Assembly (NCBI GenBank): GCA_001599715.1
Contig: BCHU01000004.1
Location: 558,001-622,000 of the forward strand
Direction of reading: 5' to 3'
Source of the DNA: Phaeotremella fagi
Lineage: Eukaryota > Basidiomycota > Tremellomycetes > Tremellales > Phaeotremellaceae
DNA length: 64,000 nt
The notes beneath the pieces were generated by a model, which was not told where the DNA came from, ran no database searches, and saw nothing but the letters and a program-made list of their open reading frames with translations. A program made the translations under genes and the position numbers. This document shows positions 45,206 to 57,518 of the stretch, in pieces (the stretch's first letter is position 1; every line of letters begins with the position of its first letter).

Positions 45206-45331
45206 TCGGCTGTTTGCTTTGTAGTTTGGGTTTATGCACCAATTGTCAATGGCAGTGCTGCACGATTGTTTTCATATCCCATGGTTTTTAATCAAAGGTA
45301 CAACAACAGTAACTATATCCCTGATCACCGA

Positions 45332-47869
45332 CTAAACCTCAAACAATTCATTATCCTGAACTAAAGCTTCGAAAGTTTGATCATCGCTCAATCCCTCAAA
45401 TTGATTTTGACTCTGATTCTGATCGGTAACCACCTCACCATCATCCTCGCCCCCATCCCCATCCTCACCACCATCGATGTTATCCTGAATTTCCTGGATT
45501 TTGCGTTTCCTAGAATCGTGTTGATTACCGTTCCCCACACCCACACCTATCCCTACACCAATCCCTACACCTATACCGATAGTCAAACCATGATGCGAAC
45601 TACCGTTGGTACTACTTCCAACACCTTCATCACCGTGTCCAACACTTGCGCTTCCATCACCGTTCTGTCTTAATCCGGGACGACGTTTCTTCACTAGTTT
45701 CCCATCACCCCATAATTCTGGTGGTCTGATGATCCCGAATTTAGAATGGTATAATCCACATGCTAGAGGTACTTGAGTTAGTGTGTAGTATTGTATGGGT
45801 AGGAGGATGGACATACGATTACAAACTTTCAATTCATGGTTTGCTAGTATTAATTTTCGCCAAACACTCGTCTCGGTTCTTCCGCAGATAGCGCAACTCC
45901 CAGGTGGACCTTTACTGAGTCTAGACAAGACGTTCGGGAGGGACGAATCGTCCATCGTTGAGATATCTAACTCTTGATGAATGTCATTCAACGATTCACC
46001 GTTCTCATGGTGATTCTCGTTAGTGTTTGAGTTCTGATTTGGTTCTTGAGTCTCGGTTTCGGATTGTTGAATCACTGCTGCAGCCGCTGCTTCTGCTGCT
46101 GGTAAGAAATCCGTGAACGATGATGAATCCATGACGACACCGACGTTGTGGTGAGGTGAATCATGATCTGTTAGATCACCTAGGAAATCTTGGTTGCTAT
46201 CTTGTTGATTCTGATGTTGACCTTGATCGACTTCTGTCTGTTGTAGATTCTCGTATTCATCTTCAACGGGTAAAACTACGTTGGTCCCAAGACGAGATTT
46301 ACCACGTCGACTGACTCGTTTGGACGTCGATGGCGATGCTTGGTTTTCTTCGTTTTGGTCGGAAGGTGTAGGTGACGTGTAGATGTTTGGATATTGATAT
46401 CTGGATGATATCAACGAACTCTTTGGTGGTCGGCCTCGTCGTCTTCTTGCTAGTGCCGGAGATGAGAAGGGTGTGATCAAATTTGCAGATGACAAACCGA
46501 GCTGACATCTATCAGTTTTGATTTGTGTCGAAAATTGACAGACAAACTTACATCCAAATTAGGTCCCCCTAATAGATACCCCACATAATTCTTAACTGCC
46601 TTCAACACAACCCCAACACGCTCCCTCTCCTTGTCACCGCCATCCATCCCAAGCGCCTGGACTTCACCAACAATTTGATTAAGTTTGTTCTCCTCTTCAA
46701 CCTTAGCTTCTCGAACTCTATAAGCGACTTCTCTGAGAACACCAACTTCCATTTTCAGCTGTTCGGTAATCTTGTTAATCTCAGATAAACGAGATCTGAG
46801 TTCAGTTGATGAATTCGATAGAATCCCTTCGGGAAGCGTTGGAGATTCATCATCTAGAGAGTCAAGAGAATCATCCAACCCGGAATGGAAGTTTGAGATT
46901 TTCATGTTGACTCGCGAGATAGCAGCTCTCGTATTAGCTAAATCGTCCTTTAACATTTTTTCCAATTCTTGACCATTGATTTTAGCTGTCGCTGCAGCTA
47001 TCGCCGTGGCTGATGAACTGTTTTGTCGATTTTTGATATCTTGTTTGTTGATGCTGTTATCACCGGATACATTTGAATCACCACGCCCAGCAGCTATAGT
47101 TGCTAATTCACCTAAACGACCGACTAATTCAGGTTCTTTGAATAAATTCTCCACTCCCTGCATCCAATTCGATTCATCTTGATTCCCAATCCCGATCCCA
47201 ACACCGATACCATTTTCATGATCCTCGATGGAATTCGAAAATGCGTCCTCTATTCCTGGAGGGATACTGGCTCCGGACATCAGAGCAGCTAAGATCGTAC
47301 GTGAATGAGAATCTTGTTGAGCTTGAGCGGAAGCTGCTGCAGATTGAATATCCAGATTATGGATTGATAGATTATCGTTATGGTGATGATGGTGTTCATC
47401 GTCGATCGATAACTGATGATAATCATTTTCCCGACCTGAATTCAAATCTGCTGAAAGGTTTTTACCGACACCAACCCCGACACCGACACCATTTAAATCG
47501 TTGTTTTGGTTCGATAATTCACCACGTTCGAATTTGGATATTTCATCTTTCAAACGTAGATTCTCTTCACCAAGGACTTGAGCGGCTATTTCCAACGCAA
47601 CGAATTTCTCGTGTTGACGATTTCTTGATCGTTCAGCTGCAAGTCTGTTCGCTTCTTTACGACGTAGATCGGCTTCCGAACCTGGTTCATTTGATTTTCG
47701 TTTTTGCCTTTTGTTAGTTGGAGTTCGGGTGTATTGGTCTGATTCTAGCATCACGTCTGTGGTGAGTTTATGTTAGTGTTAATTGTCATTTGAATGATTG
47801 GCAGGGGATTGGAAAGGATTTACCTGCTACACCTTGTAATTCTGCTAGTGCTGCTATGTTTTCGTCCAT
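45332..47869 (-). CDS. Predicted transcription factor with both a bZIP and a GATA-type zinc finger
   Basis: Starts MDENIAALAELQGVADVMLE. Exon 2 (46546-47760) holds a bZIP basic region RRKEANRLAAERSRNRQHEK (N-x2-A-A-x2-S-R) and a heptad helix EIAAQVLGEENLRLKDEISK. Acidic, His/Asn-rich and helical stretches follow. Splicing PNLD|LGLSSANLITPF, phase 0, brings in exon 3 with an AT-hook-like RRRRGRPPK. The zinc finger is GSCAICGRTETSVWRKLI then LKVCN|PCGLYHSKFGIIRPPEL (C-x2-C-x19-C-x2-C), split by an intron at about 45768-45819. The C terminus is Gly/Asp-rich. A nuclear DNA-binding role is inferred. Two fused genes in the sequence model are an alternative, but exon 3 has no ATG start of its own near 46495. 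Confidence 0.65.
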
Positions 47870-48414
47870 TTTGTTTTGAGCGGATAAGAGAAAAGGATGA
47901 GGTGGAGTGGGTGGGGATGTGAATTTCGAAGTGAGTGTGACTCGAGTGTTGTGATGGAGGTGGTGGGTGCTGTGAGTTTGGTAATATCCTTATTAAAACG
48001 ATGAATTATGGTTTTTGTATCTGTATTTGTATTGACGTAGATTGATAAGGAAATGTAAACAATCAAAATGAAGTGGCTTTGTCTCTTTGAGCAGAGAAAA
48101 GTTTAGGCGTCTGTGTAAATTGTGTGCCTAATAGGGAACCGGTGCGCGCCTAAGTCTCTGGGACTCCACCTAACGAAAACAACAGTCACCACATCCATTC
48201 ATACAGTGACTTGAGTCAATCACACCAACTTACAACACTTAAAAGTATCACTTCGATAGATACAACACGTTCACAGTAACAGTGATCAACAACAGCAACT
48301 ATAGAGTAATAGCTGTATTTCACTCCATCTACTAAAGCAACTCAAGCCTATTCTCCTCAGTCAAAGTACGCGACTAGCAACATCAACCACGACACGAATA
48401 TTCTGTTACACACA
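47870..48414. other. Divergent promoter region, bZIP/GATA gene and SAP-protein gene
   Basis: About 545 bp. The half next to the SAP gene is C/A-rich and looks like a 5' leader. No gene, tRNA or repeat is supported. Confidence 0.5.
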
Positions 48415-49458
48415 ATGGAGGCCAAACTGTGAGTAATCCAACCTCCCTCTCTCACTCATCTACCATCTACCAAAACATACACTGACAAATCCTCCCGTTT
48501 CTCCAGACAAAAACTCAAAGTCTCAGATTTGAAAGAATTACTGGCTAAAAACCATTTGGTTCAAACGGGGAAGAAAGATGATTTGATCAAACGATTGATT
48601 GATAATAACATTGGTATTGATGAGGGAGAGAATGGAGATCATGCCCCTGAGGAAGAATTGGTGGGTTCTCTCTAGAACAAAAAGGGGTTTGTTGCTGACG
48701 TGTGTACTTAGGTTGATCCTGATGTCGCTGTTCCTGAAATATCAACAGAACCTGCTGCTTCCATCGAGGTGAGTTTCTATTCGCTTAACAATGAATTCAA
48801 ATGAATGACTCTAACGCAAACACTCTTAGACTACCGCCCCACCTCCCGAATCGACTGAAACCAAAGAATCAGAATTAACAGAAGAACAAAAACAATTGAA
48901 AGCTCGAGCAGAAAGATTCGGTATCCCCTTCAACCCAAACCCAACTCCTAAATCAACGAATTCAAAACCATCAACTTCGACTGCAGCTTCGACTGCAGTT
49001 TCAGCTGAAATCCCAAAAACTTCAGAACCAAAATCTAAACCTTCAGCTTCGGCTATTGATTCAAATCCGTTAGGACTTTCTGAAGAGGTTTTGGCGAAAC
49101 GTGCGGCTAAATTTGGGATTCCAGAGAAGAAGACGACGGTTGTTGAGAACACTACTAAGGAAGTTAAAGTACCTGTTCCAGCGACGAAAGAGGAAGAGAT
49201 CACTCCGTGAGTTAGAGGTCGATGACTTGAATCATTTCGTGTTGAAGATCGAGCTGACTTTATTTGGGTGATTACAGTGAAATGGCTGAGAAGATTGCTG
49301 TTGAGGAAGAAAAGAAGAGAAAGAGGTTAGAGAAATTTGGACCTGTTAAGAGTTCAAGTGAGGAGACGGTGAGTTGTGATCATGGGATTTGGATGTCGAG
49401 GAAGGTTGTTCGCTAACTAAGAATTGATGTCTAGGATGCTAAGAAGATTAAAGTCTAG
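48415..49458 (+). CDS. THO1: SAP-domain RNA-binding protein, Tho1/SARNP-like
   Basis: Small exons: 48415-48428 (MEAK plus two bases), then QKLKVSDLKELLAKNHLVQT, GKKDDLIKRLIDNN (SAP domain), then acidic linkers. The typical Tho1/SARNP repeats follow: LKARAERFGIPFN, LAKRAAKFGIPEK, and KRKRLEKFGPVK, each an R/K-[AL]-x-[RK]-F-G motif that binds the DEAD-box protein Sub2/UAP56. The end is DAKKIKV, stop 49456-49458. The protein acts in mRNA export and co-transcriptional mRNP assembly. Composition, length (~200 residues) and motif order fit the family. Confidence 0.85.
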
Positions 49459-50362
49459 GTGAGGGTGAGGTGAGTGAGTTGTCTTTCATGATGGTATCGT
49501 ATGTAGTGGAGGGTGAGGGTTAAGAGCAGACTGAGATTCAAGAGTGCTAGGGTGTATGCATGAGTGATATAAGGCTGGTACGAGCATGTATGCTTCGGCA
49601 GCATTTATACAATGTCACATTAAGTACCTTGTATCGGTGATCCGGTCTGAACCCCTTGATACCCTTGTGGCTAATGATGAAACAAGGGAAAGGAGGAAGG
49701 AGGCAGCGAGGCAGTGAGTGAGGGCGCAACTTTACAAGTAAGTAACTTGTATCGATCATCTTTATCCACCCTGGACTAAATCTATCACTTAAGTAAACAG
49801 GACTCGGCAGGACAGCATGGAGCTCTAGCTAAAGGAAAGAGCACTTTTCGTTGACAAAGCGAGAAAAGAATCTTTTCCAAATTGTTAACATTAACAACCA
49901 ACTTTGTTGCACCACATTTCGTCTCTTCGTTACCACCTTTAGACCTATTCTTTCCCGAAAACCCAATAACACCACCCCAAATTTGATCTCTTAGACAACG
50001 ATCAATTCAACAATCATCATCAAACTTCCTCACGGACCTTTCATAGCTTTTTTTCACTGCTTTTAAGTATTACATCCATCAAGTTTAATCATTTCTTCGT
50101 CCAGCTCTTTTCCAAGTCATCAGTGACATTTTCATTTCTCGACATACCAAGGACGTTGATACTCAATTTTATCGTTTGAAAGGATCAAATATCTAGACAG
50201 GTTCAGGATCCAAGGTAGACTGGTAGTCAACGTCGTGGGATCCCTTTGATTGGTTTGCTCCAATCTTCATTTTTCTCCTATTTGTCTTGAGAAGCTTCTT
50301 CTTCTCGATTCCATTAACTTGGGTTTCAATCAAATTGTGGAAATCCATATCATCAGATCAAA
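49459..50362. other. Intergenic region with a long ATG-free leader
   Basis: About 900 bp. After the ATG at 49817, no ATG occurs on the + strand for 543 bp until 50363. The stretch is rich in C/T and TTTTC. It looks like a long 5' leader for the next gene. Confidence 0.5.
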
Positions 50363-52582
50363 ATGAATATCACCGTAAGTTCAGGAAAAACACAACACTT
50401 CATCATCCCGTTCCGAATGTTTTTTGTTGTTTTGGTAATTTACTCACACCATACCCAATTTATTAGCTTGACGACACCTCCCCCCAACTCCAATATACCT
50501 CAGGGAGTAATGGATGGTTGACGAACCATACAGATGGTAAGTCAAGCCCTTACTCTCCATCACCACAACTAACCTCGATAAAATAACAGATGGTGATACT
50601 TCTAAATACTTCAACGCAAATTTCCACGGAACATATACAGATGGTGATACAATGAGTCTCACTTTCAACGGATCAGCAATATACGTTTTTGGAGCCAAAC
50701 GTTCAAATCACGGTGTATACACTGGTAAGTCAACTTCACTCGTTCGATCGTGTTATTGATAACGTAACCCCCACCCCCGATAGCCCGGATTGATAGTGGA
50801 AACGATCAAGTTTTTATTGGTCAAGGTAACGAGCAATTTCAACAGGTTCTATTTCAAGCTTCTGGTTTAAGTTCGGATAGAACTCATACTGTTGTATGTA
50901 GAGTGCTTACTCTATCGGAATGGATTGTTGCTAACGATTTCTAGGTCATGACGAATCGACCTAGTTTGACTACACCACCTGGAAATGCCACTATCCAATG
51001 GTGGTTGGATATAGATTATGTTGTCATTACTACAGCTGCGTAAGTCGTTTCTCCGTTGTATTTGAATATACTGCAACTGATTACCTTTAGTACCGGTACG
51101 ATTTATACTACTAAATTAGACGACACATCAACCGCGATTACCTACGGTGGACCACCTAATACAGCTTGGACACCTAACACCGATCCGCGATATGTCTACG
51201 GTAACACCAGTCATATCAGTACATATGTCGGAGAATTCATGCAGCTCAAGTATGTCTTGATGTATCTGACTTTATTTGATATGTGCTAACATTGTATTTT
51301 TAGCTTTAATGGATCTTCAGTACAAGTCTTTGGAGCGTTGAATACCGATCATGGAAGTTATAGTGTCAGGTAAGTTGAGGATTTTAAATTTGTTTAATTG
51401 TCACTCTAAATAATTTATCATTTAATTTAGTCTTGACGGTGGGAAAGGCCAGTCCTTCAATGGGACTTACTTCTCATTGATGCCCGGTGCATCCCGTTAG
51501 TAACTTTTCCCTTTGTTTTGTCATGATACTGACAGTATGAGGTAGTGTTCCAAGCGAATGGATTACCTGAAGGACCTCATTCCCTCCTCATGACAAACTT
51601 GGGCGGTGGACCGATAGGATCAGATTTCGATATTGATTACGTAGTTTACAACAGTACGATCAGTCCAACCAAGAATTCCACCACCAACGGTACGAGTACT
51701 TCGACGTCTGACGCGAATGGCAACACTTCGACTTCATCAAGTTCAGCTTCACCTGGTGTGATTGCTGGGGCTGTTATCGGATCGCTAGCTTTCCTCATTA
51801 TAGTAGCAGGTTTAATTTGGTGGTACAGACGAAAACGTCATTCCAGAACTTCAGATTCAAGTGATCCACCAATGGATCTGACTGGTGAAGAAATCAAACC
51901 GTTCCCACATCCAGAATCTAGACCGTACACCGAAACTTCACCTTCACAGATTCTGACTTCAAACTATTCAGCGTCGGGTATCAATGGTGGACCACCTTCA
52001 GCGAGAGAGTTTGATCAATCTAGAACTCCGTTCCTTTCTATTCCACCACCACCACCGTCTAACGCTACTTCATATCCAAGATCTAACGGTGCACCCTCGG
52101 AAGCTGGTGAATATCATAATCCATTTGCTGGGGGTACTTCAGAAAGTCTTCCTGGTCATCTATCAAATGGGTATTCAGGATATATCACACCCAGTCAAAC
52201 TGGTACCGGAACCCATTCAGTAGGATCAACCATCTCTCCACCATTGTCACCATTGAATTTCCCTTCACCAAACGTCCCCCAACCGCCACAATCGACTTTA
52301 TCAACTTCAAGTACGATAGTTCGTGAGACTAAATCCCCATCAACGCAGTTACCTTATACCTCCATCCCGCCAAATTTGAATATCAACACTTCACCATTGA
52401 ATTCAACACGGAACGGTAGTTCACCAACTGATTCTTTGGTGACTAACAGGATGGTCGTTCCAGGTAGAGAAGTTGATATGGGACCTGCTCCATTGGAAGA
52501 AGAACAACATGCTGTTTTACCTCCTGATTATCATCAGGCAACGGAACCTCTACCTGGTCAATCTCCACATGTTGATGTTTAA
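50363..52582 (+). CDS. Transmembrane protein with two beta-sandwich modules (tandem copy 1)
   Basis: Starts MNIT and splices at about 50374 to LDDTSPQLQYTSGSNGWLTN. There are two related extracellular-type modules of about 130-140 residues. Each has D-D-T-S..I-x-Y, GD-x-M-x-L-x-FNGS-[AS]-[VI]-x-V-F-G-A, and a closing [FL]-D-[IV]-D-Y-V-V stretch (LFQANGLPEGPHSLLMTNLG). Many N-x-[ST] sites are present. A Ser/Thr-rich stalk leads to a membrane span (GVIAGAVIGSLAFLIIVAGL) with a basic stop-transfer (YRRKRHSR). The ~230-residue cytosolic tail is Pro/Ser-rich. A cell-surface receptor- or adhesin-like role is inferred; the beta-sandwich suggests carbohydrate binding. No signal peptide precedes MNIT, and an in-frame stop closes the frame just upstream. 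Confidence 0.65.
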
Positions 52583-53119
52583 AGATTTTAGGATTTCAGA
52601 TTCAGATTGGATGTTGACCATCATCTGAATGGAATCTTGTGGTTTTTGGCATACGTTTCTCTGGGGTTTCTCATTCTATCTTATATGGTTTTATTGTACT
52701 AGTACACGATCTAATTGATCTCGTTTTATGCTATGAATGCAACTTTGGAAATTATCAATCGGGTAGTGAAGGTGGGACTGCAAATCTGACTGTGGCGCCG
52801 ATCTTTGGAATAATCGGTATTATACTTGTACAGCACGTTCACCGTTGCTTCCATCTTTTGATTCTGTTTCACTTGCTCAACATCAGTTGATCCGAAAATT
52901 CTGTCATGTGGTTCTTTCTGCATACATTAATCGCTTAATGAAGGAACCGCAAAAAGTTGATACCTTTGAAACCTTACTCCCCTGGCAACATCGTTGAGTT
53001 AATCGTCGATGCCATTGATGACTTTGTAAATTACATCTTACACTCGAATACTTACATTCATTTCAGTTCATTTTTATTCTCGATGATATAGAATAGGATT
53101 TATATAAAAGTCGAAAAGA
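52583..53119. other. Spacer between the two transmembrane paralogues
   Basis: About 540 bp. A TATATAAAAG sequence lies at 53101-53110, only 10 bp before the next ATG. An 83-residue frame at 52639-52890 has no support. Confidence 0.45.
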
Positions 53120-55052
53120 ATGTTGACAAGATTTGTGATTATAACAATATATTTGATCGGTTCAATGTCATTGGCAATGAATATAACGGTAAGATTTAGA
53201 GATCCTTTATGATTTTCATGACAGATCAACTCATATTGTCTGTAGATCGATGATACTTCTCCACAAATCCAATATCTCTCCAATGTCGTCCATGGGTGGT
53301 TAACGAATCATACGTCTGGTACGTAGTCAACTAGTCACAAATCAAAGATTCAGTTCTCAATGGATTGTAGATCCCTTCCGAAACAAATACTTTCGACAAA
53401 CTTATCATTCGAGTACTAATGAAGGTGATTCGATGAGACTCATCTTCAATGGCTCATCGATGAATCTTCATGGATCTGGGGATTCGTTTTCTGGTAAATA
53501 CGATTATCATCGCTCATCATGTTTGTTCGCTGACATGCGTATTCATTTTCCTAGTAACGATTGACGGAGGTATTGAACAACATTTTAATAATATAGGAAA
53601 TCAAGCATACCAACAAGTTCTTTTCCAAGCTGCTGGATTGAGTTTGAACGAGGAACACACAGTGGTAATATTGGACATTGTCCTTGGTTTTCTCTTTTAT
53701 TGTACATTGTAAAACAGCTGATTCCATTTCAGACAATCACTAATCGACCTTCTACGTCCACTTCTGGAAACTCCTCAAAATTGATTATTGATTATTTGGT
53801 TGTTGGCTCGCCCATGTGAGTCGTTCTTTCCTGGACTACAGTATCTAGTCTATTAGTATTGATACCGTACTTGGGAAACAGAACTGATACAATCTATACT
53901 ACTACGCTTGACGATACTTCTGATCAAATCACGTACATTGGCTCACCAGATATACCGAGTAACCGATGGACCTTGGTCAAAACTTCAACTGACCTCATGT
54001 ATAATGGGACATATCATTATTCTGATCAAGTTGGTGATACTATCAGAATACCGTATGTACCATACATTAATTTTAACGGATCTTTAACTAACTTGTTCCT
54101 TTTTTTTAGATTTAATGGATCTTCTGTTCAAATCATTGCAGCGCTGGACCCTAATCACGGTAATTATAGTATAAGGTAAATAAGTGACTTACAGTATCTC
54201 TCGTAAACTTCAACAATCTGACACCTTGAATCTCAGTCTTGACGGAGGTCAACAACAAGTCTTCAACGGTTCTTGGTATACATTCCAGAACTTCGTCTCT
54301 CGTGAGTGAACTTATCATTTCAGAGAGCTAAATCTTTTACTTCAGTCTTTCAAGCTAGCGGTCTGGTTGATGGTCCTCATACCTTAATCGTCACTAACCT
54401 AGGTGGAGGTTCTGGGGGATTGGATTTCGATTACGTCGTTTTCAACAGCACGATTCCGCCGCTTGTCGAAATCGGTAACCCAAACAACAATACCAGTGTT
54501 TCGAATGGTGATCCCAATGTCAATAATAACTCAACAAGCTCCAAAACTATTATCGCTTTGAGTGTTTCCTTCGGTGTAGTCGGCACTGCTGTTTTGTTTT
54601 TCCTATTTTTCTTTGGGTGTCGTATGTATGTTCGCCATGTTCAAACCCGTAACGCTCGTCGAAAAGAAAATAAGGCTTTCAATCTGGCTTTCAAGCTACC
54701 AAGCTCAGTCTGGAGGTGGACTATGTTCACCGATAGCAATACTGAGGCATCGGATCGGAATGATTCGAGCTATGGAATGGGTCCAGGTGTTGCATCGACC
54801 CCAAACTTCCATCAGCAACGAGCTCCACTACGATCGCCAACTCCCGAAGCCGGAAACGAGTCGGAGAATCTCCTTGGAGGTCAATATCTCCGGATTCGAC
54901 CATCTACGGATACTCTTGGGACGCATGGTCAAAACAGTACATTCTACGGCAATACGAATGACAATGTCTCACCATCATCGACTCAGGCTTTGATCGACCC
55001 ATTCGCTTCCAGTGCAGATCCAGATCCTTTCGACAACAGTGGAAGCCAGTGA
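53120..55052 (+). CDS. Transmembrane protein with two beta-sandwich modules (tandem copy 2)
   Basis: Paralogue of the preceding gene. It begins MLTRFVIITIYLIGSMSLAM, a convincing signal peptide, and continues NIT|IDDTSPQIQYLSNVVHGW, so the splice after NIT matches copy 1. Both beta-sandwich modules are present: GDSMRLIFNGSSMNLHGSGD, then a second with IYTTTLDDTSDQITYIGSPD, FNGSSVQIIAALDPNHGNYS, LFQASGLVDGPHTLIVTNLG and LDFDYVVFNST. The span is IIALSVSFGVVGTAVLFFLF with a following RNARRKENK. The cytosolic tail differs from copy 1. Type I surface protein is inferred. Introns are at equivalent positions in both copies, so a DNA-level tandem duplication is the simplest origin. Confidence 0.65.
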
Positions 55053-55803
55053 GACGTTGGACATAATGTCTCTCATCTTGGACCTTCATCATCAGCTCAA
55101 CCACATGCACCAGACACCTAGTTTATCTATCGTTGGAAAAACGTCCAAATCGGACGTGGGACAGGTTCATCTCTAGCTCCAGATCAGGAATTTACGGAAA
55201 CAATACTGTTCGCATCACCCACCTACTGTGCCTACCATAAATCTCGTACTGTACCTTGAAGAGACATTAAACACGTAAAGTACACTGTACTGTATATTCA
55301 TTTTGAAGGCGATATCGAAGAACTGTTAAGGACGTTAAATTTTTACTTGGAAAAAACAAATGTTCCATGCTGGCATGCAATTTTGTCCATTTTCCAGGGA
55401 CCAATCATCATCAGACGACTAATGTCAATGAAGATTGTAATTCCAATTCCAGATTCTCAGGGTGATCTGCAGTAAACTCGCGTTGAATTTTTGTTGGGTT
55501 CTTGTAGTACGAACAAACATGGATTGTATTCTGCAAGCCAAGTGCCAACTGCCACCAGGATTCAGACCTGTTGCCTGATGTAGATCTATCCCCAATTTGT
55601 GGTGCGTTTGCTTTCTGTACCTTAAGCTTAAAGTTTTTACACGTAAGATTTTCGTCAACTTTACGTGGGATTCCTGAGTTCTGGAATCTCGAAACGTGTC
55701 GTGTCGTATCATGTCAAGTTTTCAATTTCACGGACCACAAGCCAAGAAATCTTGTTTTTATACATTTCATACATACATTCATTTCATATTAACATAAGCA
55801 AAG
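55053..55803. other. Intergenic region between transmembrane paralogue and SDR gene
   Basis: About 750 bp. CGTACTGTACC at about 55246-55256 and AAGTACACTGTACTGTATAT at about 55279-55298 are further GTAC-type sequences. Short frames at 55425-55712 (-) and 55571-55871 (+) are unsupported. Confidence 0.5.
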
Positions 55804-57053
55804 ATGATCACCACCAACACATTGTACATCCTCCTAGCTCTCCCCGTTGTCATGTGGATGCTAGGTTGTAGGACTTTACCAAGTCGCGAGAAAATCGTTA
55901 AACCAAATCAAGAAAGGGTACTTTTACTTGGCGCTTGTTCGACACTGGGAAGAAATTTAGCTCATGCCTATGCTAAAAGAGGAGCCAAAATGTTGGTTCA
56001 ACCTTCTTTCTCAATACAGTGTTTGATTACTTACTGTATGAACCTAACTTGGAAGTTGTTTGATGGATGCATCTGAATCAGATTTGCAAGGGATCAAGGA
56101 AGAATGTGTAGCTTTGGGTTCGAAGGGTAGTAGAGTCTTGGTCACGAAAGCAGATATAACCAACTCAGACGAGCTACTAAAAGTCAGAGCTGCTGTTGTA
56201 GAAGGTGAGTCCTAATGTTGATGGTTGTCTGACCTAGACAGCATGGGGTGGTCTCGATACCCTTCATATTCTTTCTGGAGTCCACTCCACACTTCCACTA
56301 CTTGAAATCGCTGGAATCAAATTATCAGATTCAGTCCAAGTCATTGAAGAACAAGAATTTCGCACGAAAGCTTTCTCAGGTGATCAATCAGGTCCAGACA
56401 AAGAAGGCATGGATAAAATTGGTTCTGAAGCTAGAGCTTGTTCTGAAGTGAACTACGTTGGGACTGTCTTGGCATTAGGTTGCTTTGTGAGTTGGTGTCA
56501 TATAACTCAATCTAACTTCGTCACTTTAGTTACCTCTACTCTCTTCTTCTTCTCGTTCACCTGTCCTTCATCATCTTTCGTCGATTGTTGAAACCACTCC
56601 AGCACCTGGTAAAACCATTTTCGCAGCTACAAAGGCAGCTGCTTTGATGGCTGTTGAGAGTTGTCGTGTTGAGAGCGAAGGATGTGGTGTAAGATTTTTC
56701 TGTAAGTGAAATCATGGGGAGAAAAAGGGCTTAACTGATATATCGTTTTGATCAGCGTTTTGTCCTAAAGCGATCGCGAATGAACTCGGGAAGAACTCAG
56801 AATGCCTTGAGAAAGAAGAAATCCCAGATGAAGGCGGTGTACCTGCGAAAAGATCTTCGAAACCCGGGAAAGGTATGTTGATTGACAGACCAAGAAAGAC
56901 TTCCGATTGACAACTGATACATGACACTTAGTGGTTTCCATGATCCTAAAAAACCTATCCATCAACCCCGACCCAACACCTTCAATCCCTTTCCCACCTT
57001 TCTCTTGGATTTCCACATTCGATGTTCGTCCTAAACCTGTCGTTCATTTCTAG
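55804..57053 (+). CDS. Short-chain dehydrogenase/reductase-like protein with altered catalytic Tyr
   Basis: Starts MITTNTLYILLALPVVMWML, a hydrophobic N-terminal membrane anchor. Exon 1 ends 55991; splicing gives GAKICLMDASESDLQGIKEE. The Rossmann loop is LLGACSTLGRNLAHAYAKRG, an S-x-L-G variant of T-G-x3-G-x-G. Then VLVTKADITNSDELL, AWGGLDTLHILSGVHS (N-A-G replaced by L-S-G), NYVGTVLALGCF, LHHLSSIVETTPAPGKTIFA. The active-site pattern Y-x3-K reads F-A-A-T-K, so Tyr is Phe. The rest is GCGVRFFSFCPKAI and PTPSIPFPPFSWISTFD, stop 57051-57053. It resembles membrane-bound DHRS7/ketosphinganine-reductase-like SDRs. Loss of both the N-A-G motif and the Tyr suggests weak or absent oxidoreductase activity. 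Confidence 0.75.
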
Positions 57054-57518
57054 TTGTATCCATGGAATCATGTATGATGTCGATGATTAGGTAGGGATAG
57101 AGTTGAAATTTAACGAATTTCCAGATTTGCTTATGCAAACATATGCCTGTTGTTGCTACATAATTCAAATTCTCGCATCTGATATCAGTGGGTAAACCTT
57201 CACTTACTGTGACCATCAATTGTAGGTTCAGTGACGAAATAGTTTGAATCCCTTGATGTCACTCGACAGATTAAAGAATTACATTTAAATTTACACTAAA
57301 GAGGAAGACCTTTGTTTGACCTTTCATCTATCACTGCTACATGATCCACACTAGATTTCATGTATCTCCCTTGTCAGCCCTAACAACCTTCCTTTCACCC
57401 AGACACGACAAAGGTCATCGTCTTCTCTACTCTTGTATATATACTTTCCTTTTGTGATATTTTGTCTTAACTTTCACAATCAACTAAGAAACTGTTACTG
57501 AATTTTAAAGCAAGAAAG
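57054..57518. other. Intergenic region before the second orphan cluster
   Basis: About 465 bp. A TATA-like GTATATATAC lies at about 57435-57444, some 75-85 bp before the next ATG. No gene is supported. Confidence 0.5.

Noticed and set aside
48826..49203. 125-residue minus-strand frame inside the SAP-protein gene
   Set aside because: Antisense shadow of the Tho1/SARNP repeats.
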